Positions 25,396 through 39,867 of a DNA stretch of 64,000 nucleotides are shown here, piece by piece (position 1 is the stretch's first letter; every line of letters starts with the position of its first letter). Origin of the DNA: Echinococcus granulosus (taxonomy: Eukaryota > Platyhelminthes > Cestoda > Cyclophyllidea > Taeniidae); NCBI RefSeq assembly GCF_000524195.1, contig NW_020170389.1, positions 1,383,073 through 1,447,072 of the forward strand. Reading direction: 5' to 3'. A program made the translations under genes and the position numbers. Below the pieces are notes generated by a model. That model saw nothing but the letters and a program-made list of their open reading frames with translations, did no database searches and was not told the DNA's origin.

Positions 25396-28009
25396 ACTCG
25401 CCTGTCCGACTACCTAACTGCCTCCTGCCCATGAAGATGTAATGTTTCAGGCCTTGTGCGCAATTTTCGACCAGGCGATACGACCGTAAGCCTGACCCCA
25501 TCTTATTGATGCGCAATATCGCCTGATATTAGTAAGTAAGTTATTATTGCGCTAGCACGACCGCCTTTTATTGACCGTTCAGCTCCGCGCCTGGTGATAT
25601 GACCTGAATACAAGCGTGCATATGTAATGAACGCCTCGTAAAAACCATACCACTGATGCATTTGAAAGAAAGGGGAGAAAGAGTGTGTTGCATATAGAGC
25701 ATTGCTTTGAATGCGTTTTAAGTCGACCCCGACTGACAATAAAATAATTTCCAGTTAGTTTCTCATTATTTTCTGTGATCATTCAAACCAGAACTAAATC
25801 ATGCTCCATTACTGTGGTAAATATGAAAAATCCAAATATATATATAGCAAAAATGCGCCAGCTATATCGAAATGACAAGAGCACTTCATGTCCATTTTAA
25901 GTGAAACATAAGAAAGCTATAAAGGCCGATGAACCGTCGTCTATCTTTGCAAAGCTTAGAATTACTTCAACGAATAGAATGTCATGAGGGATTGTGTCAA
26001 TAAAATCTTAAGTCATGGCATATATTTTATCCCTCACTTCTGCTGCTGATGTGATTGTATTTTATACTGTGTAAGATTATTCCACAAAAATTTAGATCTT
26101 AAAGAACTATGAAGACTAACGCAGATATTCCTTTACATCTGACAAGCTGTTCAAACAAGAAAAGCAATTTTTTGAGTAACTTAGCGCAAGCGGTAAATGT
26201 CCATTTATTTAGTCACTGTTTAACTCAGACAAAATTTAATGACTAAAATTAATAGAAATTCTCACCCTAAATTACAATTTTACTTTTATTTAACAAAATC
26301 TGCTAAGGACAGAGCAAAACCGGTACTAAAGCGTTTCATGATTGATGTGTTAAAGTCGTCTTACATTCAGCTCACACTCGTTGCGTCGTACAACTACTGT
26401 TACCTGGGTATCAAAACTTTCTTTACCAGTGTCATGCATACGAGAACCGTGTTCTCTGTCCCTGTACGACAAGTGGTTACCCTAAATCTGTCTCAAGTAG
26501 ATTGGTTGAGTTTACAACGGTAAAATAGATGTGGAATGTTCGTGGTATGAAGATGGCTACAATATTTGTTCTCCGTATTTATCGATGTCAAAGTCGAACA
26601 GTACGACATCTAAGCTGTGATGTTCCATTTTCTTTTGATTACAAGCGCCTTGTGGACTCTTGATATTCTTTGTAAAATTCTTTGATTGTATGGGTTTAGT
26701 AGTTTTATGATACATTCTTGGGCTACTCTAAGTTCAAGAATTTTGGTTTAAAGTCAATTGACGCCACTATTTCAAGCTTCAATCATCCGCATGTGAACGA
26801 TATAGCTATTGGAGAGCTTATTTTATGGATTAATATTAGCGTGTCAAATGGAATAGTTGCCTCAGCAACTGTATCATATCTACAAACACACCAATATGGC
26901 CGACTTCCCGATAAGGTCATAAAACGGTTCAAGCTTAATCTTTACTGCCCTCAATTAATCCATATTCGCTTCACAACTCATTGCTTCAGAATTGATCACA
27001 CAAAGTGGGGTATGATATGCATGTATGTTACCATGATATACATCTTTAATAACAACTGCTCCACTGGCAAAAGCGGTGCCGATGGGCACCGGTCAGTGCT
27101 AACATCGGAATCAGATGTGCATTTGAAATGCTAAATAAGTCAAATTAAAATTTATGGAAAAATATAATTCCTAATATGTAAAACTTGGAATAGCTGTTTC
27201 GTGCAATCCCGCGTTGGATTATGGCGGAGTAATATATTATTTCGCCCTTTGTAATGATACGCATGAAGGCACTTGGAATGTGTGTGTGAAATGAAGGTTT
27301 TTGAGTCTACTCATAATAGAGAAGGGTTTCAATTCAGCAGATACGGCAATTCTGGGGCTGTTGTTTAAGCATGCAGAGAGCTTTCTCAAAACTGTCAGAT
27401 TGGCTGCAACGCACCACTTACAATTAAAGGAAAAATAGAAAACAAAACAAAAGAATGACCACTCTACACAAAAAACTGTAGGTTGAGGCTTTAATGAACG
27501 CTTTAAATGAAAAACATATCACTCCTTCTGGATGTAGGATACTGCCCGTCTATTAAAAGCTTGTTTATTCATGCATCACATTTATGCGAGCAAGTTAAAA
27601 GCACAGGAGGGCTGTTCACGTAGAAATGTAAAATGTGTACAGACTTGGTTGTGTAAAATTTACAAAACAGTAGGAAAAAGCATTAATGATTCGCAGTTAA
27701 ATTACTAAACGGTGGAGATGCTGGTTATTGTGGCGGGTATTCAATCCAATATATGTATTTGGAGCTAAATAGGTCGAAGGACTTACTAGACCCGGAAGTG
27801 GCAATCGTTGGGAAAGACAGCTTTTAAATGAGTGGATGGCAGTGGGAGGCGAAATCGTGACACTGCTCTTCACTTGTCCGGACGTGCAGTCTAAAAGGCA
27901 TGTTCTACTCTATTCACACCAATCAGCTACCTCCGCGCATGTGCACACGTTCTCGCTAGGGGAATTAACTTGATTTCCTCCTCATCAATAATTGGCTAAT
28001 CATGTGCAT

Positions 28010-28090
28010 CCGCGCATGCGTAAATGTATGCATTTGTCCGTACGTGCGCAGGTGCGCACATGCGTGTATAAACGCACACTAGCGTGCACG
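28010..28090. repeat. CpG-rich alternating purine-pyrimidine tract
   Basis: Imperfect alternation built from gcgca, tgcgt and acgtgcgc units with several self-complementary hexamers. Compositionally unlike the AT-rich flanks. Confidence 0.55.
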
Positions 28091-30267
28091 AGGAAAGAAA
28101 GGGGGGTGGGCTATTTATTAACACGAAATTTTACGGCTACGCAACATTGGCGTCTGATTTTAGGGGCACAGGTGGGTTGAATGGGCTTATGAGATTGCCC
28201 TCGCAAGTCAATCCAACACGGCCCAGATAGGTGACACGAAGCACACGCCCAGAATGACCTAGCGAAATTCGATAACACGTAATTAATTTTTTCGTGATAA
28301 CGCAACGTGGGATTCAGGTCATGCCTTAAAATCTATTTAAAACGGAAAAGTTTGGGCCTTTACAAAGTGCAGAAATTCCCTCAGAAGCTAGACAGTATCT
28401 TTAATAATGGTGGATTTGTCAAAGTGCGTGTGCATGCCGGCCGGCAGTTGCTGGGGCCCCGACCTCCGTACCGACTTGACAAATTCCTTACGGAGACAAA
28501 ACAGTTGTTTGTTCAAATCAAAATAGGCCGGCCGCGCGCATGTGTATTAAGTGGTGGTTGCTGCGGTAGTAGGTGGTGATGGGAGTGAGAGGAACGACGG
28601 AAGTAATGGCGAAACCACATCTTAATAATCAAGTACCCGTAACCAGGTGAACGCATTTCGTGCATATGTTTCTGTGCTTATATGTGACACGTGGTAGATA
28701 CAACAGCTGTGTCCTGATGACGAGAATCGCTGTATTCAATATTAACCACCACCACTGCTACTACCAACACCACCATCAAAACATGCGGATATTGTCAAGT
28801 ACACAGATTTGATGATGACAGGAAAGCTTCTAGTTGCCCTCCTGCTGACTTATCCGCCTGCTTGCAAACACGTATTTTCATACCTACGAATGAACAGTTG
28901 CCAATTAATATCTGCATTAAAGCGTAATTAAGTTTATCTCCAAGTATAAAACGCAGTGTGCAAAGCGGTCCTCCATAAGGAGATTAGTAGATAGTTTTGC
29001 ATTAGCCAGATGCTTTGCCATGCCATTCGAATCACGTTTACCATAAGGCAAAGTCTAGCGTTCCAAACACAAGAGCAACTAAGATCAAATTAGCTTATAA
29101 TTTTGGCAACTTTAACATATCAAATTTCGGATGGAGGTGTCATTAAATTAAGAGATAATTGTGATGCTCAAAGAGGATTTGATTTGTCTCTGTTGAAAGC
29201 TACTTAAGCCATGGTAATGTGTTGGATTCACTTCAGGCCAACAGTAAATGCGGATCCTGCTATTACATAAATATTTACCAAACTTTAAAGAAATGCTGTT
29301 TAATCTGCAAATTTCATTGAGAGTATGGCTGGTTACCGCAATTTTGCAGAAAAATCTAGTCACTGCTCACAGTGTGATAGCTAATGAAAAAAGGCGATAA
29401 TTTGAAATATCCAACAAATCAAATAGCATGCAAAGTTTTAAAATCTTAGTGCTTTTTGGCTCCCAATTATCTTTCCAAACTGAAGCTTGGCTAGGTACTT
29501 GTGATTTTAAAGAAGGTTTGATTTGTAGATCAGATTATAATAAACTAATAAAAATCCTGACCTTTATAATAAAGTCGATTACGAAATTTTGTTGAAGACC
29601 GGCGAATTAAAAATAAACATAATCAAAAGCGAACTTTAACTGTCTCCAGATTGTTCAAGTGGAAATTCACAAAGTATAGCCTATTTTAGCTGTGGCAAAT
29701 ATCCTGAAATTCTTTTTTTGGAAAAGGGATCGTACGAACGGAGAAGGGTATGGTGACAGTTACCTTGGGGAAAAATCGTTAATTTAAAATTGCCTTAAAT
29801 CCTGACCCAATTTTCAAGGCGATGGATATGACCGGAACGACCTCACCCCAGATCCACTTGATATAGATGACTCCACGAAATCCCAGATTACAGAGTCCAT
29901 GAAGTGCAAGACCGGCAAAATCTCATACACTCATACAAGTGCGTGGCTGGAAAATTGCACTGCTGTAAAAAAGGGTGCACAAACACAATAACCACCAGTG
30001 CTTCTCCAATCCAAAGCTATAAAATCGCGAGCTTGATCGAACACGTTTGCATTCTGGAGTTCGTTGAATTAATCAAAAACATCCAGAATTCACTCACCTA
30101 CGTTCCCTCCATCTTTTCTCCCTCTCCCCATTCCCTTCTCGTACGTGGCTCTTGGTGTTCATCGCACATTACAGACGCCAGTATTGAGTTGTCGTGACAG
30201 AGGGGAGGGAAGACAAACACACACTGTACCAGGTGTTCATTCGTAAACAGACGATACCTCATAAATT

Positions 30268-30301
30268 GCCTCCCCTCACCTCCTCTCCTCCCCTCCCCCT
30301 T
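30268..30301 (+). repeat. Pyrimidine tract
   Basis: Run of C and T (one A) of about 34 bp, rich in CCTC units. The purine-rich mate lies on the minus strand. Confidence 0.7.
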
Positions 30302-32857
30302 ATAACGTCCATTGTGGCCTCAGCATTAGTAGGAGGTGTAGCAGTAGTAGTAAATTTAAAATGACATTGTTATTATACAGGTAGGTGAGTTGAGGCGGGT
30401 CAGAACACGTTCGCCATTGATAATGAATTATCATTCTCTCGATTGGTGCATGTGTATCAGACCGTGTTGATTCCCTCCCCACACTGCAAATGTAGCACAT
30501 TTTCTCAAAAGGCGCGTGATCCGGTATCACACAAAAGTTTACTGTTTCCCTCTGGTCGAAACATTCTCAATTTTGGCAAGTCGTGTTTTACAATTTGATT
30601 TGCAGCAGATCGTCAGACCGAGGAAACCAGCTTGCCGCAGCCAATGAGCCTTCAAAGACAATAGTCACTAAAATCTCAGCAATTGCAAGCCTCAGAGAGG
30701 GATGAGGAATTACTTAAGCCAAACCGGCAATCGTAAGAGATTAAGGACTATCATTCCAAATACTCTCTCATCCATGCAATGATCATTTGTGAATGCGCAT
30801 TAACTGGGCTAATAGACGCTGTTTTCAGGAATAATTACTCGTGAGGTTGGGTAAATAGCGCAACATAGCGCAATTCCGGATTGGACTACGAAAATAACGC
30901 GTTTGTATAGGCATGAAGGTGTGGAGATGATCATCCGCGAATCAAAATCTGTACACACATACAGCCACACAAACACACACGCACAAAACGCTTTTGGCAG
31001 TATCAGACTGAACGTAAAAAACACTTGCAGCTAGATTTGGTCCGCGATTTCATCCGCTGTCAGCATTTGGGGCTGCCAATTTGCACAAAATGTCATAAAT
31101 GTTCAAAAAATTGCCATATAGGTCATGCATGACAGATTGAGTGTTTTAAAGATGCGATTTTATTGCTTACTTACGAGTGCCAGGTTTAATGACGAGGTGA
31201 TGGGATGGGATGTAATGAATGATGCAGTTATACAGGCATAAAAATTGCAAAAAATGTTTGATGCCAATTAAGCAAGTCAATGGGATTGTGAAACACTTTC
31301 AATTGAAGGCATTGGGAATGGTACCAAGTCACTTAACATTTTACGACGAAGTAATTTAAGGGTGTATGGAACAATGAAAACCTTAGGTATGGTCGGACTA
31401 AAAATGCAATTAAAAGGTAGTGTAAACCTTTTAGCATTCAAGAACTTTTATATCAGAGGATTAGGAAAGACCTTATTTCCCTACTTTCCTATCATAAAGT
31501 ATCGTAGCACAATCTACGTTACTAAAACTATAAATCCATTTAAAAATACAACTAGACCTACTTTCTCACCAAAGCAACATTATTTACACGCAAATAAGAA
31601 TGAGGCACTCCTGATACAACTTAACCACTGAAAAATTTATTCCATACCAGCTAAATCGTAAATAAGGTGTAGGAGGCAGTAAATGAAGAAGGTGGTCTCA
31701 AAAACGTGGAACTCCTTATGCGAGCCACTGGGTGCGTAATGGGATAATCAGTAAGGGCACTCCACTCCCCAACCCTGCTTCCCAATTGCCTGCCTAATTG
31801 CGAGGGGATAACAGGCCACAGCTAATCGCTCAATAAATCACCTCCTGAAGGTGGTACGGACGGGCACACGAGCACGTCCCCTTGTTGGTTTTTCGGTTTT
31901 TATGCACCGAAATTGGATAATTGGGAGGCATTGCGTTCTCCTCTTTTCTTTCTCGCACCCTTTGGCATTATCATCCCATTTATCTAATTTACCAGCACCA
32001 CCAAACACCGGTTTCTTAATCACTTTGGCGCGTGTATTCTCGTGTACGTGGGTTGGTATGTCATCCGCACCTTGTTTGCATGAGACAAAAAGCCAAGGTG
32101 ACTGTTCATTTCGCTTTCCCCTTCCCATGTCATGGCATTTTTGTGCCTGCGTGCGAGTTCGCATTTGGGAGAACATCCAACCGAGACCTTGACTTTCTCA
32201 ATAACTCCTAAAATTCTTTCCTCTCTAGATGCATCAACCATTAACTGTGTAAAACAACCATACCACACAAATCCCTTCATCACTGCAGGCTAGGTAAGCA
32301 CAAATAAACGTAGCATTATACGGAGCGGTTGTGATGTTGAATTTACTTTTAAAGCCTATCAAAGTGAATTTATATATTTACTGTTAAAAATTCTGCATTT
32401 GCAAAATCTGGATATGGTCTGTGAGATTTTATGTTTGTCAATTAAATTCTGACCTATTCTATAATTGTTACAGTAATAGTAAGGAGCTGAACGTTTGCCA
32501 GAGAAATAAGAAGTTTCATTGTAAAAATGACCAAAGTGGTGACATCATGATTCAAAAAAGGAGGATAGGGAAATGAAGTCTGAGCCGGTGTCTCGTAATT
32601 AAAAATATAAAAAAGTATTCATGTTCAGGGAATGGGTTTTATATGCAATCGATGTAACAGATAAACCAAAAACACTGGAGATAATAAAGCAAAGCTATTT
32701 AAAGAACAATTTGTGCTGAGTCAGAAGATTAAGCACAACTGGTTATAAACCTGTGAAACTTTAAAACTACCTATTAATGATATAATTTAGACATTTTTAT
32801 CATATTTTCCTTACACTCAGAACTAGATGATCAATGCATCTTCCTGAAAGACCTTAT

Positions 32858-33027
32858 TTGCTTTACACTTTGTTTTGGTTTCAGGAGCACTTAAGGCTCC
32901 GCTTCGCACTTTTGCTGGGCGGCATGGCCTCCATGCTATCATCCTTCTATACGTCGATGATACATATTTAGCTCAAGTGTTATGTCTTCTTTTGTCTTTG
33001 AGGAAGTTTTTGGATGCTTCATTTCAG
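32858..33027 (+). repeat. Degenerate solo terminal repeat of the TRIM family
   Basis: Contains ttttggtttcaggagcac, ggctccgcttcg, a gggcggcatggcc block, then cttcttttgtctttgaggaag in family order. Ends are eroded. No internal region is attached. Confidence 0.5.
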
Positions 33028-36000
33028 TAAACAACTCATTAAACTAAAAATTCCCCTTACAAATCACACTTCTGTCAAGGAAGAGTTGTTTTGCTCAAGT
33101 GTTGAAAACTCTGTTATGGATGTTGGAAGCAATATAAAAATTGCTAACTTGAAAATTTATAGCGAAAGTGACCTACTAGTGAAGGAAGAATGATTCGCTG
33201 AATAATAGAGAACAATTCATTCACTTTGGTAAGAAAATACTCAAAGATGATCCATGGATAAACTTGTATTGTTACTACATCACATGAATATAGACAAGCT
33301 AGATTTCATATAATTTACTGGAGATAAGGATAGTAGGATCCATTATTAGCCATAAAGCAGTGTGAACCCTAAGAGAGTTTCACGTTAGTTGATACGCAGC
33401 CATTGCAGAAATACAAGTACCAGGAATCAGTGTTGAACATCACAAAACTCGCATTTACCATTTTATAGTGAGCGATTGTCAAGAATTGTGTCAAGAAGAG
33501 GGGCTGAATTCAATCTTGTCCCACCCTGAGGATAGCTACAATTTTTTGGTCTTTGAGTAACTAGACTTTAACTACAATTTAACTTTTGTTGGCTGAAATT
33601 GTCAATTTCCTCCTAAGACACTGATGCCAATTTTCTGATCCATGTTTTTGAAATACATAGCTGCTTAAATGTAAAGCAGTTTCACCCCTACGGGGTTTCC
33701 ATTTAGTCCCCTAGGCACATTTTTGTATTACTGGCAATAATTGCTGAAATCAATCCAACTTTTCAGTTCAAAGAGCTAAAAAACAATTTATGCGAAAGTA
33801 TTCCTTGGATCGAACTGGATCCAAAAAATCTTATTTATGAGATTATTTCTGTGAAATAAAGTTGCATCTGGAGACAGTCATAGAAGGAAAGAATAAAACG
33901 ACACGTAAATTTATGCGTGTGTGAATTTGAAGTTATAAAAAGGTCAAATAAGAAAGGGAGTTGGACTGCTTATCTTCTAATCGAGTTTCGGCCCTCCTCC
34001 AATCGGCAAGGAAGATGTATATTTGTGTGAAACAGACCTTTTTTATGGGTCTTGAAAATGCTTTGGAGGTTGAAGACAACAGATTGGCATATGCCCAATT
34101 AGTGTTCGATTGGTATTTGGATTTGAAGGTTATTTGACATTTACGACTTGAACAGATCTATGTCAGAACACTAGGTGTTTATGATATCAGGGGGGTGTCT
34201 AGCGTTTTAAACTTGGTTAATAGGGCAAGGTTTGTGCACATAGAAATGTCATCTAAGAGGAATTAAACAGTAACAGTCAACACTGTTTCCAATATGCTGC
34301 TTCTCCTGAGATCCATACTCATTATTAAAGGGAAATTTTGTCATTTGTCGTTTGGAAAAAAATAAAATGAATCAACTGGATACATATATTTATGCTACTG
34401 AATTCTCACTGTTCTTTAGTAACTGGCAGAATTGGTGATGTACCAGAGCACAACTTTTGACTAAAATTAGTTCACTTGCAGCTAAGGTAAAAAAATATTA
34501 TTTGCCCAAACATAACTCAGAAGATGCCGTAAAACCTTGCATCAGTATGTGTAGGTGTGTGTCACAAAAAGCACAATTTTACGAGCCACTTCTCTCATTA
34601 GAGTAGTAGTAGTGGTAGTAGTAGAGCAAGGGGTGTTTTTTCCCTACCTTGACGAGCAATTTTAACCACTGCCAAGTCAGCCTCTTCCTAACCCGTAAGG
34701 GGTCATCCACCCTCTTTTCTGGCCCAGAGCAACAAGAGGAAGGGAAGGGTGGAAGGATGGGGGGAAGTTGAAGACTCGTTATTTCGAGTCTATACGCGGC
34801 TCGAATGCACACTTGCACACTCGCGCTTCCCCACCCAAAGTGGCATTTGTGCTATTCACAGTTGGCGGCACTCCCCCACCCTACACTCTCCTATCCCACA
34901 GAGCGAGTTCAGCACTCCCATTGGTTGTTGATTTATACAGTGATTGTCAACCCACCCCAAAGGGTTAAAATATTTGTACAAAAACCTCGCTCATTGTGTT
35001 AAGAAGCTCTAAATATCCGAATGTCAAAATGTCGGATGGAGTAGTGGTGTTCGTAGCAGTGGCGGAGAGGTGTGACGTGGTGCGGTGTAAGTGGTTTCAT
35101 GTGCACATACAGAATGGTTTAAGAAGTGGACATAAAAATGGTTGTGAGCGCTGGTGGCAATATGCAATATGTAAAAGATTGCTAAGTGAGGACAAATTTT
35201 GTTTCCTCTATTTTACCTCATTTTTCAAAATCACTCATGACTCACTATGCATTCATGGCGGATAGTATAGGCACTTCTAGGCCTGGATACTGAATTATGT
35301 GAAATGATTTAGGGGATAAGAATGTACATAAGACGATATAGTATCCACTTCTTGGTTTTTGAAGAAAAACAAGTGTTTTAGAGACTGCTATAATTGTAGT
35401 AGTCTTTATTGGAGGCTCGTAGTGTAGCCGCTTACAACAAAAACTGTTAGAAATTTAGCTGTTACTTTTAAAATCAACCTCATGAAGAAAGGATGAAGTA
35501 ATTTGGCCGACGTTACTGCTTATTAAGCTCCAATTTAAGTATCTTAACTGAACCTTGGTGTTTTAAAAATGTGTTTCATAGAGTCTGTATAGTAGCGTGA
35601 AAAGTGCATAAAAATGAATAGCCAGCTGCAGTGGCACGGAAAAGCGACGAATACACAGTATCAAACGCGTATTTACCGGACACAGTTCCCATCGCATGGA
35701 CAAACAGGTGAATAATGAGGGGAGGTGGGGGCTAGTTTTACCCTTCCTCTGCATTTTAGTCTCATTAGGCGGTCGTCTTCTAATTAAGTTAGTCGTGACT
35801 TGTCGTGGCCCACCACTACTATCACTTGAGGGACTACTAATGGGTGTGTTCGTGCCCACCGTAACCATTTGTCTTTTAGAAATGCGGCAGCTTTTCGCCT
35901 GAGAGGGTCTTGTCTGCATTCCAATCAAGCATTTGAAAATGTGGTGACTTTCGGTGAAAAGAAGAGACGGTATCTCTAGGTAAGAAACGAGCAAATTTTC

Positions 36001-37635
36001 TCAAAAGGCAATTATCGGCGACTGTTACTAGCAATTATAATCTTCCCTTGCCTTGGAAAGGATTGGCCTCGGCTTTTAAATCTCTATAAGTAATGTAGAG
36101 GAACTGGTAACTTGGGAACCTTATTCCAAGGTAAAAAAGACACAAGGTTGCAATCCATCTAATTTTCAGTGTTTACTCCTCTAACAACACTTATTTCAAC
36201 AAATGCTTCATTAAAAGCTCTCTTGGAAGATGTAAAAAAATCGAATTAACTGTTTTGGGTAAAAAATATCAACAATGTCCCAAGCAGATTGAACGAATGC
36301 AATGAATCACTTGTCATACCTTAGTTGTGATAGGCTGAGATTATCACATTTCCTCGACCAAATTCTGAATTCGCAACTGCCGTTTTGTGTAGACTGAGGC
36401 CGAGCGATTAAGCTACTTTCCGTTGTCACGGTAGTGACTGACATGTCGCCGTAAGGGTCATGGGAGGGCGACATATCACAACCTCCCGAAGATAGGTTCC
36501 GCTCTTAAGTAGAATCAAGTGAAATTATCCTGGAATCGACCTTCTTTCCACAATAATTTGCTGCATTATTTATTGCTCAATAATAAATGGCTGGTGGTGT
36601 GCGTTAAAACGACGAACCCAGACAGGCAGCAGTGTTAGCATGATTGAAATAGGTTATGAGATAATCTGCAGAGAGAAGTCACGTTAGGTTTTGATTTTTT
36701 ACTTCATTGAATGCTTTATGGTTACAATATTTGCTGTCTCCCCAATACACTTTCCCAAGTATAGTTAATGTTAACATCGCAACTGAAAGGAAGTTAACGC
36801 TACATCATAGGCAAACACGTTTAATTAGGTCATTGAAGCAATTTGTCGTAATTTTTTGGTTTTGCAATGGTGGATTTGCGCTAGAAATGTTACATTGCAT
36901 TCGAATAAAAAGTGTTAAGCACACAAAAAGGGCAAAATCATCAGTTTTTGATACATTACCAACACCCGTACAGCCGACATGAGGCTATAATTCTTGCGTT
37001 TGCATTGTCTGTACGATTAAATGTTCATATCATATCAGGGATTTTAAGCGAGCATTTTGGATGGAATAATAAATAAATCACTTAATGAGTTAAAGTAGCT
37101 AAAAACACCCAAGTATCCTGTGTAAGCACTCTGAGTAGTGGTGCTATATGGGTACAATCAAGGCGGATGAAATATAAACAGTATATCAAGATTTTGCTAC
37201 GATATTAATTAAGCAAATTAATGACGTACCGTTTGTGTAATTTAACACTTGATCAACTAAAGGCAGCTCTTATTTCGTGACAATCTGTTTGACTGTCAAC
37301 AATTGCATAATTACGGATTGCGCCGATGCATTAAGCCATGGAATCATCACTATTAAATAGAACATTTAAATCAGACGTGGAACGAACATAAACTAGCGGA
37401 AATCGAGAACAGTGCAAAAGCGTCTATACATATAGGAAGGTGAATTAAAGCAATTTTCTTCTAAAGGACCAGTTGCAAGCAAATCTCCGTTTCGTACTTG
37501 ACAAGCGTGCACCTGAGGTTTTGATTTAGCACGGAAGCGACATTACATATTATATTCTGGTCAAAAAAAGATAATACAAGTTTTAAGCTAAAATCTGTGT
37601 CTTCAATCTCAGGTCGTCATTGATGTTGTCATCTT
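33028..37635. other. Non-coding stretch, nothing assigned
   Basis: About 4.6 kb of AT-rich sequence. Open frames at 34579-34818, 34996-35265, 35563-35994 and 36707-36982 have no recognisable motif or splice framework. A short TAG/TAC repeat lies at about 34600-34625. Confidence 0.4.
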
Positions 37636-37792
37636 TGTAATGCTTTAATTAGCGTTTTAACTTCTCATTTTGGTTTCAAGGACTCTTGAGGCTCCGCTTC
37701 GGTACTTCTGCCGGGCGAAAAACCCTCTACAATACATACATTCTACCCCAGTATTGTCTTCCGTCCAATCAGGGAAGTATCAGAGCGCTACA
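37636..37792 (+). repeat. Solo terminal repeat of the TRIM family
   Basis: Starts TGTAATGCTTTAATTAGCG, ends GCGCTACA, 157 bp. Contains ttttggtttcaaggac, gaggctccgcttcgg, a gccgggcg block and cagggaagtatc in family order. Confidence 0.62.
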
Positions 37793-39112
37793 TATTCTCT
37801 TCGAAGGCTTATAAAAATTGTGAATTTGCATATGACAAATCAAAATGGGTAATTGGACACATCAATTAAACTATTTGCCATATGTTAAATTGATATTATG
37901 AAGACTTTCTATTTTCAAACAGAGGAAAAGTCAATAAAAAACCACATTAGTCCAAATCTATGCCGCGAAAGTGTTACTGGATTAATTTATTTACATTTAT
38001 TTAAGTATCGCGAAGTTTGTCATGGACAGCTGACTTTGAGCATAGATTGAATGTACGAGAGACAAACTAAAAATCAGTCATAATGCATTACTGAATCGAA
38101 ATACATATTTTTCAAAAACATCAGCAAGCAGATAAGACTGTTTCCCATCATGTCACAGGTGCATGAAGATTTGAAATGGATGATTTATGCGCCTTATGCG
38201 GCCCATGCAGGGATTTTGTCATTGTGCCTTCCCGAGTGGGGCTTTATTTTAGAGCGGTACGCTTTGACTCAAATAAGGACGATTAATGGTATTTGACTTT
38301 TGTTGGTGTATGTGTGCGGATTTGTGTATTTTTAATGTCTCGTGGACACGTGCGCCCCAGTACGGCAAGCAGCAAAACACTCGAGGTCCATTTAGCGGTG
38401 TTTGCCATCTTTTTTAGCACCAGATAAGATGTAAATTGAGAGCCTTCCTTTGAATTGACCACTTACAGTGCGATGTAGAGGATAAAGCAGTTTCATGCAG
38501 TAGATCATAATAATCCTAATATTATGACCACGACTTAAGTTTTTGGTGGAAAATCCATATTTTTAGCTATACTTTAAAAGCGGAGTAATTTTTAAAACTC
38601 AGCTGAAAGTTACTTTTAGAATTAACCTTGCAACTGATTTGACATATGACAGATTCGCACTTTATGGGATCACCGGTTAACATGCATTTAACTCGTCTCG
38701 GTTACTATTTGGTGCTAAAGAGAAGAAGTCAGGGGAAGCCTAAAATATTTTATTTTTCCAGAAGCAGAAAGTTGACGCACAGTGAACATTCAGATTGGCG
38801 TTGGCACATCTCACATAGATATCAGTTATGTGACCATTGAATTTAAATATTGTTTGCCAATCCAACTTATCAAAAGGTGACCATCTAAGAAACCTCTAAA
38901 CTAAAAAGATTAAGTTAGATAAAAGAAACCCTATAAAGTCAAATAGAGTTTCAAAGGAAAATCTTTTAATGTTCTTGATGAGAAAAGTTGGAAGTTCGGA
39001 ATCTTCTGCAAATATTTTCGATAATAAAGCATATATTTTTTGGGATTAGGCCATTACAGTACAGGTCACTAACATCTGTGACACAGAGTACATTTATATT
39101 TACTGTGTCGTA

Positions 39113-39305
39113 TGTAATGCTTTGACGATTTGTCTATCTCTCAATTTTGGTGACAAACTACTTAGAGCTCTGCTATTGTACTTTTACCGAGCGGCCTGAC
39201 TCTCAGGTTATGAAGATAGGCTCAAGCCCTTCTGTAGGTCAACAATACATATTCTGCCAAGCATTGTGTCTTCTTTCGTCTTCAGGGAAGTCTAGGGGAG
39301 CTACA
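39113..39305 (+). repeat. Solo terminal repeat of the TRIM family
   Basis: 193 bp, TGTAATGCTTTGACG at the start and GGAGCTACA at the end. Contains ctctcaattttggtgac, gagcggcctgac and ttcgtcttcagggaagtct. It lies about 530 bp from TRIM copy 2, in the opposite orientation. Confidence 0.7.
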
Positions 39306-39867
39306 ATAAATATTCTCTTGGTCGGAAGTAAATATGAACATGAGATAACCATGCAACAAATCCCATATAGTAAAACATGGAAATAATGCAGTTTCTTTTT
39401 ATCAAATTCTTTGCTGCAGAGCACCGGAGAGGATATGGCCGCCACAGTACAGTTGTTTCCTTGTTAGGCAGGAACATATTGTCAATCTACACATTGGCAA
39501 CACTAGTCAGTGGAATTAGTTACCATGAGTGGATCACAAATTCATGGCCTATACGTGTGAAGTTAATAGCAAAAGAAGTAAGGGAGTACAACGGTCTATG
39601 GCATCCAGAATCCATTAATCAGGAACCATGGAAACGAGAATGGAAAGAAGCTTGCAAAATGGTTTTAAAAACTAGTTGTGCAACTAAAAGTAATGTGGAA
39701 TAGAAGAGTTTTGCACAAGTGCATAAGATTTTCTCGGAAGCTTCTATCTCACAATCAGGTGTTTTATAAAACATCAGTTTAAGCATAGGCTACAAGTACT
39801 CTAAATAATACAGCCTGCTAACAGTTACTATGGCTATGTAGCGTCCCAAAACTCTTCTGGAGACGAA

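Larger units (their letters stand above)
23783..32857. other. Gene-poor region upstream of ARID3
   Basis: About 9 kb. Short frames such as 24032-24214 (minus, ends LHLCESCKR), 26718-27134 (plus) and 29904-30197 (plus) show no domain, no paired splice sites and no continuity. Conspicuous content: alternating purine-pyrimidine tracts at about 25358-25395 and 28010-28090, and a pyrimidine tract at 30268-30301. It also contains a region open on both strands at 31838-32192. Its position 5' of a transcription-factor gene would suit distal regulatory DNA; that is inference. Confidence 0.45.

Noticed and set aside
25180..25516. Frames on both strands across the GT/CG tract
   Set aside because: Open only because of the repeat composition; no protein features.
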